40,047 nt of DNA from Gammaproteobacteria bacterium (GTDB lineage: Bacteria; Pseudomonadota; Gammaproteobacteria; Steroidobacterales; Steroidobacteraceae): positions 1 to 40,047 of the forward strand of contig JAJFKF010000027.1 of assembly GCA_021773365.1 (NCBI GenBank). The letters run 5' to 3'. Below are positions 9,177 to 17,081 of the stretch, one piece after another. Within the stretch, counting starts at the first letter, position 1. The number at the start of each line of letters is the position of its first letter. The notes under the pieces are model-generated. The model worked only from the letters and a program-made list of their open reading frames with translations. It was not told the DNA's origin and did no database searches. The position numbers and the translations under genes are program-made.

Positions 9177-10067
9177 GTGGATCCCTCGCTCTCCAAAGAA
9201 GCCCTTGCCCCGGTCAACGACCGGCTGGTCACCACGCTCTTTCTTGCGGCGCTGTTTCACGGCATTGTCATTCTCGGTGTGTCCTTCAGCATAGCCAGCC
9301 TCGGTGATCAGGACGACCTCCCCACCCTGGAGGTGCTGCTGGTCAACGAGCAGATGCCGGAGGCGCTGGACAATCGCAATGCCGACTACCTGGCCCAGCG
9401 CAGCCAGCACGGCTCCGGCAACACACGCACCGGCCGCACTTCCAATCCGCCCTCCTCACCCCTGGCCTTCGACAACCCGGGCGCCACTGATGGGCAGGCA
9501 CTGGCGGATCGCGAAGCGGGGCGCCCCAGCGAAGCGCCCAGCGTGCTGGCCACACCCTCCGCCGACGGCGCGCGGTTCGGCAAGACGATGCAAACCGATT
9601 CCGGACAGCAGCAAAAGGCGCTGCTCATGCGCACCGGCGAGCGTTCGCCGCTGCCCTCGGTCGACGAGGGCGAGCAGCTGGTGCTGAAGGGCGAGCACAG
9701 CGACGTGCTGATGATCACGCCCAATGTTCGCCAGGCGGATGTGGCGGTCTACCTGGATGGCTGGAAGCGCAAGGTGGAACGGGTTGGCACACTGCACTTC
9801 CCCATGGAAACACGGCGCAGCGGTAAATCCGGCAACCCCGTGCTGGAGGTGGCCATCCGCGCCGACGGGCAATTGCACGAAGCACTGGTGCGCAGCTCCA
9901 GCGGCCATGCGGAACTGGATCAGGCGGCGCTTTCCATTCTGCGCCTGGCTGCCCCCTTCGACCCGTTCCCCGCGCAGCTGCGCAGCCGCCACCCGGAATT
10001 GCGTTTTGCCTACGAATGGCAGTTTCTGGGCGGAAAACCAGTCGGCTCGACAGTGAAGGGCCGGTGA
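9177..10067 (+). CDS. TonB family energy-transduction protein
   Basis: This 296-residue protein has one N-terminal membrane segment (residues about 17-41, [19 protein letters not shown]), a long Pro/Ser/Gly/Gln-rich periplasmic linker, and a C-terminal TonB-type domain ([21 protein letters not shown] followed by [19 protein letters not shown]). TonB proteins couple the proton-motive force to outer-membrane events. The position next to yqgE and gshB matches Pseudomonas tonB3 (PA0406), which affects twitching motility. A related role is likely here given the pil genes on both sides, but this is inference. No exbB or exbD is in the window. The start is a GTG at 9177; no Shine-Dalgarno precedes it. 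Confidence 0.87.
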   Translation: MDPSLSKEALAPVNDRLVTTLFLAALFHGIVILGVSFSIASLGDQDDLPTLEVLLVNEQMPEALDNRNADYLAQRSQHGSGNTRTGRTSNPPSSPLAFDNPGATDGQALADREAGRPSEAPSVLATPSADGARFGKTMQTDSGQQQKALLMRTGERSPLPSVDEGEQLVLKGEHSDVLMITPNVRQADVAVYLDGWKRKVERVGTLHFPMETRRSGKSGNPVLEVAIRADGQLHEALVRSSSGHAELDQAALSILRLAAPFDPFPAQLRSRHPELRFAYEWQFLGGKPVGSTVKGR

Positions 10068-10103
10068 AAAACACCCGGTAAGCGCCTGCGACGTGCATCC
10101 GGC

Positions 10104-10132
10104 TTGAGCCCCACCCGGGGAGGCGGGATACT
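10104..10132 (+). promoter_or_regulatory. Promoter of yqgE (TTGAGC-N17-GATACT)
   Basis: A -35 box TTGAGC (10104-10109) and a -10 box GATACT (10127-10132) are separated by exactly 17 bases. The yqgE ATG begins six bases after the -10 box, so transcription would start at about the A of ATG. A GGAGG sequence at 10119-10123 is too far from ATG to serve as its ribosome binding site. Confidence 0.55.
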
Positions 10133-10138
10133 GCCGCC

Positions 10139-10708
10139 ATGGCTGAAACCAAGTACCTCACCAACCAGCTCCTGGTAGCCATGCCGGCAATGACGGATCC
10201 GAATTTCTCCCAGACCGTCACCCTGGTGTGCGAGCACAGTGAGCGCGGCGCGCTGGGCCTGATCCTCAACCGCCCCCTGCAGATGAAGTTGCACGATGTG
10301 TTCGAGCAGCTGGGACTCGACATGGCGGATCTGCGCATCGGCCAGCAATCGGTGCTGCGCGGCGGGCCGGTGCAGACCGATCGCGGTTTTGTCGTGCACC
10401 GTGCGGGCAAAGGTGAGGGCTGGGATTCCACGTTGCAGGTCTCCAGTGGCATCCAGGTCACCACTTCCCGCGATGTGCTGACGGCCATGGCCCGCGGTGA
10501 GGGGCCACCCGATGCCTTTATCGCCCTCGGTTACGCCGGCTGGGACGCCGGACAACTCGAGGAGGAAATCATCGGCAACGCCTGGCTTAGCGTACCGACC
10601 GACGAGCAGGTAATCTTCGAACTGCCCTTCGAGGAGCGCTGGGAGGCAGCCGGCAGGCTCCTGGGAATCGACGTGGCGCGGATCAGTAGCGTTGCCGGAC
10701 ATGCCTGA
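10139..10708 (+). CDS. yqgE: YqgE/AlgH family protein (UPF0301)
   Basis: This 189-residue protein belongs to the UPF0301/AlgH family. Family marks are the N-terminal LTNQLLVAMPAMTDPNFSQTV, the stretch GALGLILNRPLQM, GGPVQTDRGFVVH, and ALGYAGWDAGQLEEEI. Its biochemical role is unsettled; it is nearly always next to yqgF. It overlaps the yqgF start by eight bases, so the two are translated together. The ATG at 10139 matches the family N terminus. The likely promoter immediately upstream would give a leaderless message. Confidence 0.93.
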   Translation: MAETKYLTNQLLVAMPAMTDPNFSQTVTLVCEHSERGALGLILNRPLQMKLHDVFEQLGLDMADLRIGQQSVLRGGPVQTDRGFVVHRAGKGEGWDSTLQVSSGIQVTTSRDVLTAMARGEGPPDAFIALGYAGWDAGQLEEEIIGNAWLSVPTDEQVIFELPFEERWEAAGRLLGIDVARISSVAGHA

Positions 10709-11177
10709 TCCGGCACCGCACGATATTCCGCCCTCCGACAACTCATCCACCCGTGCCTGGACCGCCGTGGCCTTCGACTTCGGCCGCCGGCGCATCGGCA
10801 TGGCCACCGGCGATTCGGTAACACGCAGCGCCCACCCTGCCGGCGTGGTGCGCGGTTGCGATGCCGGCATCGACTGGTCAGCTATCGAGCAGCGCTTGCG
10901 CAATTCACAGCCTGCGCACCTGGTGGTCGGCATGCCGTACAACGCCGATGGCACGCCCGGCACGCTGGCTGCCGCCGCGCAAAGTTTCGCCCGCGAACTG
11001 CAGCAGCGATTTAAACTACCGGTCACGATGGTCGACGAACGCTGGTCCTCCCTCGAGGCGGCACAGCGGCTGAAATCCGCACGCCAGGCGGGAGCGCGCA
11101 AACGCCGCGTGCGCCGCGAGGATGTGGACGCCATCGCCGCCTGCGTCATTCTCGAACAATGGTTGAATCGCACCTGA
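10701..11177 (+). CDS. yqgF: YqgF/RuvX, RNase H-fold Holliday junction resolvase-like protein
   Basis: This 158-residue protein has an RNase H-like fold related to RuvC and acts in 16S rRNA 5' maturation in Escherichia coli; a Holliday junction resolvase role has also been proposed. Motifs are VAFDFGRRRIGMATGD with the first catalytic Asp, LVVGMPYNADG, TMVDERWSS with the Glu, and REDVDAIAACVIL with the last Asp. The ATG at 10701 overlaps the yqgE end by eight bases. An in-frame TTG at 10692 is a weaker alternative. The N-terminal tail is about 15 residues longer than in most homologues. Confidence 0.93.
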   Translation: MPDPAPHDIPPSDNSSTRAWTAVAFDFGRRRIGMATGDSVTRSAHPAGVVRGCDAGIDWSAIEQRLRNSQPAHLVVGMPYNADGTPGTLAAAAQSFARELQQRFKLPVTMVDERWSSLEAAQRLKSARQAGARKRRVRREDVDAIAACVILEQWLNRT

Positions 11178-11181
11178 ACAC

Positions 11182-12150
11182 ATGATCGAACAACTCAACC
11201 CGGACGGCACTCTGCAGCACCTAGTTACCCTTGAGGGGCTGCAGCGTCCCCTCATCGAGCAATTACTCGAGCGCGCCCAGACCTTTGTCCGCCCGCTCGA
11301 TGCGCCCTCGAGCCGCTCTACTGCGCTGGCCGGCGTCACGGTGGCCAATCTGTTCGGCGAGGCCAGCACCCGTACGCGCGGCTCATTCGAGCTGGCCGCA
11401 CGGCGCATGGGCGCGGAGGTCATAAACCTGGAACTGCACCTGTCCTCGCGCAGCAAGGGCGAAACCATTCTGGATACCGTCTACACGCTGCAGTCCATGC
11501 AGATCGATGTGCTCATCATGCGCGAGACCGAGCCGGGCGTACCGGGCTTCGTCGCCGGGCACGTCTCTTCGCACGTCAGCGTACTCAGTGCCGGGGAAGC
11601 CCACCTGTCACACCCCACCCAGGGACTGCTCGACGCACTCACCATCCGCCAGCACAAGGGTAACTTTGGTCCGCTGACGGTGGCCATTGTCGGTGACGTC
11701 GCCCATTCGCGCGTGGCCCGATCTGCCTGGCGCGCGTTGACGCTGCTGGGCACCGGGGAAGTGCGCCTTATGGCGCCGCCAGCCTTCATGCCGGAGCCGG
11801 AGGAATTTCCCGGCTGCAAACGCTTCAATTCCCTTGACGACGCCATTGCCGGCGCGGATGTGATCATGATGCTGCGGATCCAGAAAGAGCGCATGGCCGA
11901 AACCAGCGTACCGGCAGCGGCGGATTACTTCGCCGAATACGGCCTCACACCGCAGCGATTGAAGCTGGCGCGACCGGATGCCATCGTCATGCATCCCGGA
12001 CCCATGAACCGCGGCATCGAGATTGACTCCGCCGTGGCCGACGGCCCGCAGTCGGTGATCCTGCAACAGGTTTCCAACGGCGTCGCCGTGCGCATGGCGG
12101 TACTGGAAGCGGTGACCGAGCGCGTGCGTCGACTGAGGCAGGGCGCATGA
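11182..12150 (+). CDS. pyrB: Aspartate carbamoyltransferase catalytic subunit
   Basis: This enzyme condenses carbamoyl phosphate and aspartate in the first committed pyrimidine step. It has 322 residues. The carbamoyl-phosphate loop is STRTR (62-66) in FGEASTRTRGSFE. The mobile Lys is in SKGET (K92). HPTQ lies at 144-147 and HPGPMNRG at 271-278. The stretch before HPTQ reads SAGEAHLS, where many homologues have an AGDG-type sequence. No pyrI is present, nor the pyrC' gene that follows pyrB in Pseudomonas, so the enzyme may be a simple trimer. It starts four bases after yqgF and overlaps the next gene by four (ATGA). No pyrimidine leader peptide or attenuator is visible in the four-base gap. 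Confidence 0.95.
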   Translation: MIEQLNPDGTLQHLVTLEGLQRPLIEQLLERAQTFVRPLDAPSSRSTALAGVTVANLFGEASTRTRGSFELAARRMGAEVINLELHLSSRSKGETILDTVYTLQSMQIDVLIMRETEPGVPGFVAGHVSSHVSVLSAGEAHLSHPTQGLLDALTIRQHKGNFGPLTVAIVGDVAHSRVARSAWRALTLLGTGEVRLMAPPAFMPEPEEFPGCKRFNSLDDAIAGADVIMMLRIQKERMAETSVPAAADYFAEYGLTPQRLKLARPDAIVMHPGPMNRGIEIDSAVADGPQSVILQQVSNGVAVRMAVLEAVTERVRRLRQGA

Positions 12151-13067
12151 GCAAAGGCAACCACACTCCAAACTCCGCTCCCACCGGAAAGGGCAGGCAT
12201 AGGGATACGATTTTTGTTGAAGAAGCAGCGGTGATCGAACAGACCACGCACGCCGCCGGCCAGTATATCCTGCGCCTGCAGGCGCCACGCTGCGCCGCGC
12301 GCGCCACGCCCGGCAGCTTCGTACATCTGACCTGCGATCCATCTGTACCCATGCGCCGGCCGCTATCCATCATGCGCACCGATGCTGAAGCCGGCTGGAT
12401 CGAGGTGCTGTACAAGGTCGTGGGTTCCGGCCTGCACCATCTTTCACAGCGCCGGCGCGGCGAGACGCTCAGTACATTGGGCCCCATCGGCCAGGGCTTC
12501 ACCCCGCACCCGGAACGGCCGCGAACACTGCTGATCGGCGGCGGTGTGGGCATTCCGCCCATGGTCTTCCTCGCCGAATCCCTGCGCGCGCGCACCGACG
12601 CGCCGTGGCAGCCGCTGGTGCTGATGGGCTCGGAGATTCCCTTCCCCTTCCGCACCCGCCCCTCCACCATCGTTGTCCCGGGGATGCCCGAAGGCGTCAT
12701 CGCGGCCATGCCACTGCTCGAGGAATGGGGAATTCCGAGTCGTCTGTCCAGCCTCAGCGACTTCGCTGGCTGCTTCCAGGGCTATATCACCGCGCTGGCC
12801 ACCGCATGGCTGGCCTCGTTATCCGCGGATGAACTGAAACAGGTTGAAATGTTCACCTGCGGCCCCACGCCCATGTTGCAGGCGGCCACCACGGTCGCAC
12901 GCCGCTTCGACATACCCTGCCAGGCCTCGCTGGAGGAGTTCATGGCCTGCGCGGTGGGCGGCTGCGCGGGGTGCACGGTGCCGGTAGAAACTGCAGCCGG
13001 CACGGCCATGAAAAGGGTCTGTGTGGACGGGCCGGTCTTCGACGCGTATACCGTATTTGCAGCCTGA
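12147..13067 (+). CDS. PyrK-like dihydroorotate dehydrogenase electron transfer subunit
   Basis: This 306-residue protein has a ferredoxin-reductase fold with an FAD-binding motif (MRRPLSIM, about 69-76), an NAD-binding Gly motif (LLIGGGVGIPPM, about 128-139), a C-terminal CGPTPM signature, and a [2Fe-2S] site with C268, C273, C276 and C292 (ACAVGGCAGCTV and RVCVDGPVF). That cysteine spacing is typical of PyrK, the subunit that passes electrons from class 1B dihydroorotate dehydrogenase to NAD. It overlaps pyrB by four bases, which supports a pyrimidine role. No class 1B pyrD is next to it, and most Gammaproteobacteria use a membrane-bound quinone-linked PyrD. It could therefore serve another partner. 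The first 22 residues are not part of the domain. Confidence 0.85.
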   Translation: MSKGNHTPNSAPTGKGRHRDTIFVEEAAVIEQTTHAAGQYILRLQAPRCAARATPGSFVHLTCDPSVPMRRPLSIMRTDAEAGWIEVLYKVVGSGLHHLSQRRRGETLSTLGPIGQGFTPHPERPRTLLIGGGVGIPPMVFLAESLRARTDAPWQPLVLMGSEIPFPFRTRPSTIVVPGMPEGVIAAMPLLEEWGIPSRLSSLSDFAGCFQGYITALATAWLASLSADELKQVEMFTCGPTPMLQAATTVARRFDIPCQASLEEFMACAVGGCAGCTVPVETAAGTAMKRVCVDGPVFDAYTVFAA

Positions 13068-13086
13068 AAACAGAAGGAGGAAGGAC

Positions 13087-13500
13087 ATGAAGCTCAAGAT
13101 TCATCTGTCTGCCTTGTCGGTGGCCGCACTCCTCACTGCCTGCGCCAGCGGCATTCCCCAGCGCACCGAGGGCACCTTCAGCGAAATCGACCGCTACCTG
13201 CAGTACGACCAGGGGTCAGTGGGCAGCATCAACTACTTCGGCCGCTTCGACGGCTGGCGCCCGCTGGAGCGAGAGAAGCTGCTGGTGTGGGACGGCCTGG
13301 ACAACGCCTATCTGGTCACAGTAGCGCCGCCGTGCAGAGACCTGGATTTCACCAACACCATCGGCTTCACCACGCGAGTGCGCGGCACCATCACCAGCGG
13401 CGTGGATGCCGTACAGACTTCCAGCGAGCGGTGCCGCATCATCGAGATCCGACGGATCGATTACCGGAAGATGAAGGCGGACGAGAAGAAGGAAGAGTAA
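13087..13500 (+). CDS. Small lipoprotein, DUF6491-like
   Basis: This 137-residue protein has a lipoprotein signal peptide (MKLKIHLSALSVAALLTAC) with lipobox LTAC, so it should be lipid-anchored in the envelope. The mature part has two further cysteines (PPCRDLDF and SERCRI) that could form a disulfide. The stretch YLVTVAPPCRDLDF..GFTTRVRG resembles DUF6491 proteins; this is from memory of the family, not a search. The ATG at 13087 follows a strong Shine-Dalgarno (GGAGGAAGG). It lies 19 bases after the PyrK-like gene and is likely the last gene of the operon. Function is unknown. Confidence 0.75.
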   Translation: MKLKIHLSALSVAALLTACASGIPQRTEGTFSEIDRYLQYDQGSVGSINYFGRFDGWRPLEREKLLVWDGLDNAYLVTVAPPCRDLDFTNTIGFTTRVRGTITSGVDAVQTSSERCRIIEIRRIDYRKMKADEKKEE

Positions 13501-13556
13501 TAAACGTCGCAAGTGCTGGTCAGCGACTCCCGCTGCAACTCACGAAGGACTCTGCG

Positions 13557-13640
13557 CGCCCTTTCGGGGGCTGGAGTTATCCACAGTTTATGGGGAATCT
13601 CGCCCTTAAACTGTGGATAACTCCAGCCCCCGAAAGGGCG
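13557..13640. repeat. Perfect 34-bp inverted repeat carrying two consensus DnaA boxes
   Basis: The left arm (13557-13590) and the right arm (13607-13640) are exact reverse complements over 34 bases, with a 16-base loop. Each arm holds TTATCCACA, the consensus DnaA box, at 13577-13585 (plus) and 13612-13620 (minus). The element lies between the convergent lipoprotein and pilU-like genes, where it could terminate both transcripts, though there is no T-tract. A terminator does not require a stem this long or this exact. Confidence 0.9.
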
Positions 13641-13655
13641 GCCACAGCTTACGAC

Positions 13656-14810
13656 TCACCCGAAATTGATCTTGGCCTCGAGATTGGTCCGCGAGTCCGC
13701 ATTCGCCAGCGCCTCTTCCAGGTCGATCTTCCCGTCCTTGTAAAGCTGGTGCAGCGCCGTATCAAAACTCTGCATCCCGCGTTCAGTGCTGTTGCGCACT
13801 GCTTCCTTCACACCAACTACATCGCCCTTCTTGACCAGCTCGGAAATATGCGGCGTATTGAGCATGACCTCCATCGCCGCGGCGCGGCGCCCGTCCAGCG
13901 CGCGCACCAGCCGCTGGGAGAGAATGGCGCGCAGATACTGCGCCAGGTCGAGATGCACCTGCGCATGCTGGTCGCGCGGAAACATGTTGATGATGCGGTC
14001 CAGCGTCTCGGCACTGTTGTTGGCGTGAAGCGTGGCAATGCATAGATGGCCGGTACCGGCCAGTGATATCGCCGCTTCCATGCTTTCGCGGTCACGGATC
14101 TCGCCAATGAGAATGACGTCCGGCGCGGCACGCATGGCGCTGCGCAGTGCACGGGCGTAGGACTTGGTGTCCAGGCCAACCTCGCGCTGATTGATGATGG
14201 ATTTTTTGTTCGAGTGCAGAAACTCGATAGGATCTTCAATGGTGATGATGTGATCGGAGGAAATTTCGTTGCGATGGTTGATCATCGCCGCGAGCGTGGT
14301 GGATTTGCCGGATCCAGCCGCCCCAACCATCAACAACAGCCCGCGCTTGTGCATCACCAGATCCTTGAGGATTTCCGGCAGACCGAGCTTCTCGTGCCGC
14401 GGCATGTCAGCGGTGATGTAGCGCAGCACCATGGCGGGATAGCCGCGCTGATGGAAGATATTGACGCGGAAGCGGCCGAGACCCGGCTCGGAGATGGCGA
14501 AATCGATCTCCAGTTCCTGCTTGAAGTATTCGATCTGCTCCTGATTCATCAGGCCGAAGGCGGCCTGGCGTACCGTTTCGGGATTGAGGATCTGCTTGTT
14601 CACCGGAAAGATCTTGCCCTCGATCTTGATTTTTACCGGCGCGTTGGAGGTAAAAAACAGATCCGAGGCCTTGCGCGTGACCATCAGCTTGAACAGCGGT
14701 TTGGTGTTCAGTGACAGCTGCGGCTGGGAGCCACTATCGATATCGTTGCCACTGGCGCCGCTGTTGTCGTTCTGTCCGCCGATGTCGTTACTCTCCACTT
14801 CCGACTGCAT
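13656..14810 (-). CDS. Second PilU-like type IV pilus ATPase
   Basis: This 384-residue protein is a PilT/PilU family motor ATPase and the third in a tandem set. The Walker A motif is GAAGSGKSTT, where the usual form is G-P/G-T-GSGKSTT. Walker B is DVILIGEIRDRE, and the His-box region is TLHANNSAETLDRI. The N terminus has a 25-residue Asn/Ser/Gly/Asp-rich tail before the PAS-like domain (LFKLMVTRKASDLFFTSNAPVKIKIEG). At the site where PilT has AIRNLIRE it reads HISELVKKGDV, as in the PilU branch. It starts 11 bases after pilU. The likely role is a PilT-dependent helper of retraction, inferred from PilU. Confidence 0.88.
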   Translation of the reverse strand: MQSEVESNDIGGQNDNSGASGNDIDSGSQPQLSLNTKPLFKLMVTRKASDLFFTSNAPVKIKIEGKIFPVNKQILNPETVRQAAFGLMNQEQIEYFKQELEIDFAISEPGLGRFRVNIFHQRGYPAMVLRYITADMPRHEKLGLPEILKDLVMHKRGLLLMVGAAGSGKSTTLAAMINHRNEISSDHIITIEDPIEFLHSNKKSIINQREVGLDTKSYARALRSAMRAAPDVILIGEIRDRESMEAAISLAGTGHLCIATLHANNSAETLDRIINMFPRDQHAQVHLDLAQYLRAILSQRLVRALDGRRAAAMEVMLNTPHISELVKKGDVVGVKEAVRNSTERGMQSFDTALHQLYKDGKIDLEEALANADSRTNLEAKINFG

Positions 14811-14821
14811 AATCGCCCGCC

Positions 14822-15985
14822 TCAGAATACCTTGGCGCTGTCGTCGTTCTCATCCATGATGCTCAGGGACTGTGCGGAATCCATATCCGATTTCATCTCG
14901 CGCTTGCTGTCCAGCTTTATGCGCAGGCGCAGCTCGTTCTTCGAATCGGCGTTGCGCAACGCGTCCTCGTAGGAAATCTGGGCTGTTTCGTACAACTCGA
15001 ACAGCGCCTGATCAAAGGTCTTCATTCCAAGGCGCGTGGAGCGGGCCATCACTTCCTTGATCTGCGCCACCTCGCCTTTGAAGATCAGGTCCTGGATCAG
15101 CGGCGAATTGAGCATGATTTCCATGGCGGCGATACGGCCGCTGCCACTCTCGCGCGGAATCAGGCGCTGGGAAATCAGGGCGCGCATATTCAGTGACAGG
15201 TCCATGAGCAGCTGTTCGCGCCGTTCGTCGGGGAAGAAATTGATGATACGGTCGAGCGCCTGGTTGGCGCTGTTGGCGTGCAGCGTGGAAAGTACCAGGT
15301 GGCCGGTCTCGGCGAATTGAATGCCATACTCCATGGTTTCGCGGTCACGGATTTCGCCGATGAGAATGACATCGGGCGCCTGACGCAGGGTGTTCTTCAG
15401 CGCGTTGTGCCAGCTCTCGGTATCCACGCCTACTTCGCGGTGGGTGATCACGCAGCCGTTGTGCGGGTGGATGTATTCGACCGGGTCTTCGATGGTGACG
15501 ATGTGGCCGCGGGTTTTCTCGTTGCGATGGCCCACCATGGCCGCCAGCGTGGTGGACTTGCCCGAACCGGTGCCGCCAACCACGATGACCAGACCGCGTT
15601 TGGACAGCACCACCTCGCGCAGAACCGGCGGCAGGTCCAGCTCCTCGAAGCTGGGGATCTTGGCGTTGATGGTACGCAGCACTGCACCGATGTTGCCCTG
15701 CTGCACGAAGGCGCTGACGCGGAAACGCCCGATACCCGGGGGGGCGATGGCGAAATTGCATTCCTTGGTGGAGTCGAATTCACGGGTCTGCTTGTCGTTC
15801 ATGATGGCCCGCACCAGCACCGCGCTCTGCTCGGCGGTGAGGGTCCGCTCGCCCTGCGGGCGAAGCTCGCCGTCCACCTTGATGGCCGGTGGAAAGCCGG
15901 TGGTGATGAACAGGTCCGAGCCCTTGCGCTCGACCATGCGCCTCAGCAGGTCCTGCATCAGCTTGATAGCTTGATCACGTTCCAT
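14822..15985 (-). CDS. pilU: PilU, type IV pilus retraction ATPase accessory motor
   Basis: This 387-residue cytoplasmic hexameric ATPase works with PilT to retract type IV pili. Walker A is GGTGSGKSTT, Walker B is DVILIGEIRDRETM, and TLHANSANQALDRIINFFP follows. The C-terminal tail (after LRIKLDSKREMK) is rich in Asp, Ser and Glu, as in Pseudomonas PilU. The ATG at 15985 is two bases after the pilT stop; an in-frame start at 16069 would overlap pilT. Order pilT-pilU is as in Pseudomonas. Confidence 0.93.
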   Translation of the reverse strand: MERDQAIKLMQDLLRRMVERKGSDLFITTGFPPAIKVDGELRPQGERTLTAEQSAVLVRAIMNDKQTREFDSTKECNFAIAPPGIGRFRVSAFVQQGNIGAVLRTINAKIPSFEELDLPPVLREVVLSKRGLVIVVGGTGSGKSTTLAAMVGHRNEKTRGHIVTIEDPVEYIHPHNGCVITHREVGVDTESWHNALKNTLRQAPDVILIGEIRDRETMEYGIQFAETGHLVLSTLHANSANQALDRIINFFPDERREQLLMDLSLNMRALISQRLIPRESGSGRIAAMEIMLNSPLIQDLIFKGEVAQIKEVMARSTRLGMKTFDQALFELYETAQISYEDALRNADSKNELRLRIKLDSKREMKSDMDSAQSLSIMDENDDSAKVF

Positions 15986-15987
15986 AA

Positions 15988-17028
15988 TCAGATCGAATCT
16001 TTGTTCTGGGCCTTGTAGCGAGCTTCTTCCTTGCTCACCACGCCCTTGGCCACCAGTTCCTGCAGACACTGATCCAGGGTCTGCATGCCCTGGGCCTGGC
16101 CGGTCTGGATGGAGGAGTACATCTGCGCCACCTTGCCTTCGCGAATGAGATTTCGAATGGCCGGGGTACCGATCATGATCTCATGCGCAGCGACTCGTCC
16201 ACCGCCAACCTTCTTCATCAGGGTCTGCGATATCACCGCGCGCAGTGACTCGGAAAGCATCGAGCGCACCATATCCTTCTCTTCACCAGGGAAGACATCG
16301 ACGATGCGATCGATGGTCTTGGCGGCGGAGCTGGTATGCAGGGTACCGAACACCAGATGCCCGGTTTCCGCGGCGGTCAGCGCCAGACGGATGGTCTCCA
16401 GGTCGCGCAACTCGCCTACCAGCACCACATCAGGGTCTTCGCGCAACGCCGAGCGCAGGGCCTCGTTGAAACCCAGCGTGTCACGGTGGACTTCGCGCTG
16501 ATTGATGAGACTGCGCTTGCTCTCGTGCACGAACTCAATCGGATCCTCGATGGTGATGATGTGGTCGGGCCGGTTGTCGTTGCAGTGATTGATCATGCCC
16601 GCCAGCGTGGTGGACTTGCCCGAGCCGGTGGGACCGGTCACCAGCACCAAGCCTCGCGGCAACATGCACAGATCACGGAAAATCTTCGGCGTCTGCAGAT
16701 CATCGAGGGTAAGGATCTCCGAGGGGATGTTGCGGAATACCGCACCGGCACCACGATTCTGATTGAAGGCGTTGACGCGGAAGCGCGCCAGCTTCGGAAT
16801 TTCGAAGGAGAAGTCGGTTTCGAAAAACTCCTCATAAGCCTTCCGTTGCTTGTCATTCATGATGTCGTACACCATGCTGTGAACTTCCTTGTGCGCCAAC
16901 GCGGGCATATTAATGCGCTTCATGTCACCGTCCACGCGGATCATGGGCGGCACACCGGCCGAGAGGTGCAGGTCAGAGGCGCCGTTCTTCACCGCGAAGG
17001 CGAGCAACTGTGCGATATCGACAGCCAT
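15988..17028 (-). CDS. pilT: PilT, type IV pilus retraction ATPase
   Basis: This 346-residue hexameric ATPase powers pilus retraction and twitching motility. The N terminus MAVDIAQLLAFAVKNGASDLHLS is typical. Walker A is GPTGSGKSTT (132-141), Walker B is DVVLVGELRDLET (about 200-212), the His box is GTLHTSSAAKTIDRIVD, and the retraction motif AIRNLIREGKVAQM is intact. The ATG at 17028 is chosen over a distant in-frame start at 17313 that overlaps yggS. It is divergent from yggS across 53 bases. A TATACT box (17054-17059, minus) with TTTACA 15 bases upstream may be its promoter, and the same bases read TATAAC (17056-17061) on the plus strand. Confidence 0.96.
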   Translation of the reverse strand: MAVDIAQLLAFAVKNGASDLHLSAGVPPMIRVDGDMKRINMPALAHKEVHSMVYDIMNDKQRKAYEEFFETDFSFEIPKLARFRVNAFNQNRGAGAVFRNIPSEILTLDDLQTPKIFRDLCMLPRGLVLVTGPTGSGKSTTLAGMINHCNDNRPDHIITIEDPIEFVHESKRSLINQREVHRDTLGFNEALRSALREDPDVVLVGELRDLETIRLALTAAETGHLVFGTLHTSSAAKTIDRIVDVFPGEEKDMVRSMLSESLRAVISQTLMKKVGGGRVAAHEIMIGTPAIRNLIREGKVAQMYSSIQTGQAQGMQTLDQCLQELVAKGVVSKEEARYKAQNKDSI

Positions 17029-17081
17029 TCTTGAGCTCCCTTTGAGGACGCCCAGTATAACGGAGGCCCGGCGCTGTAAAT

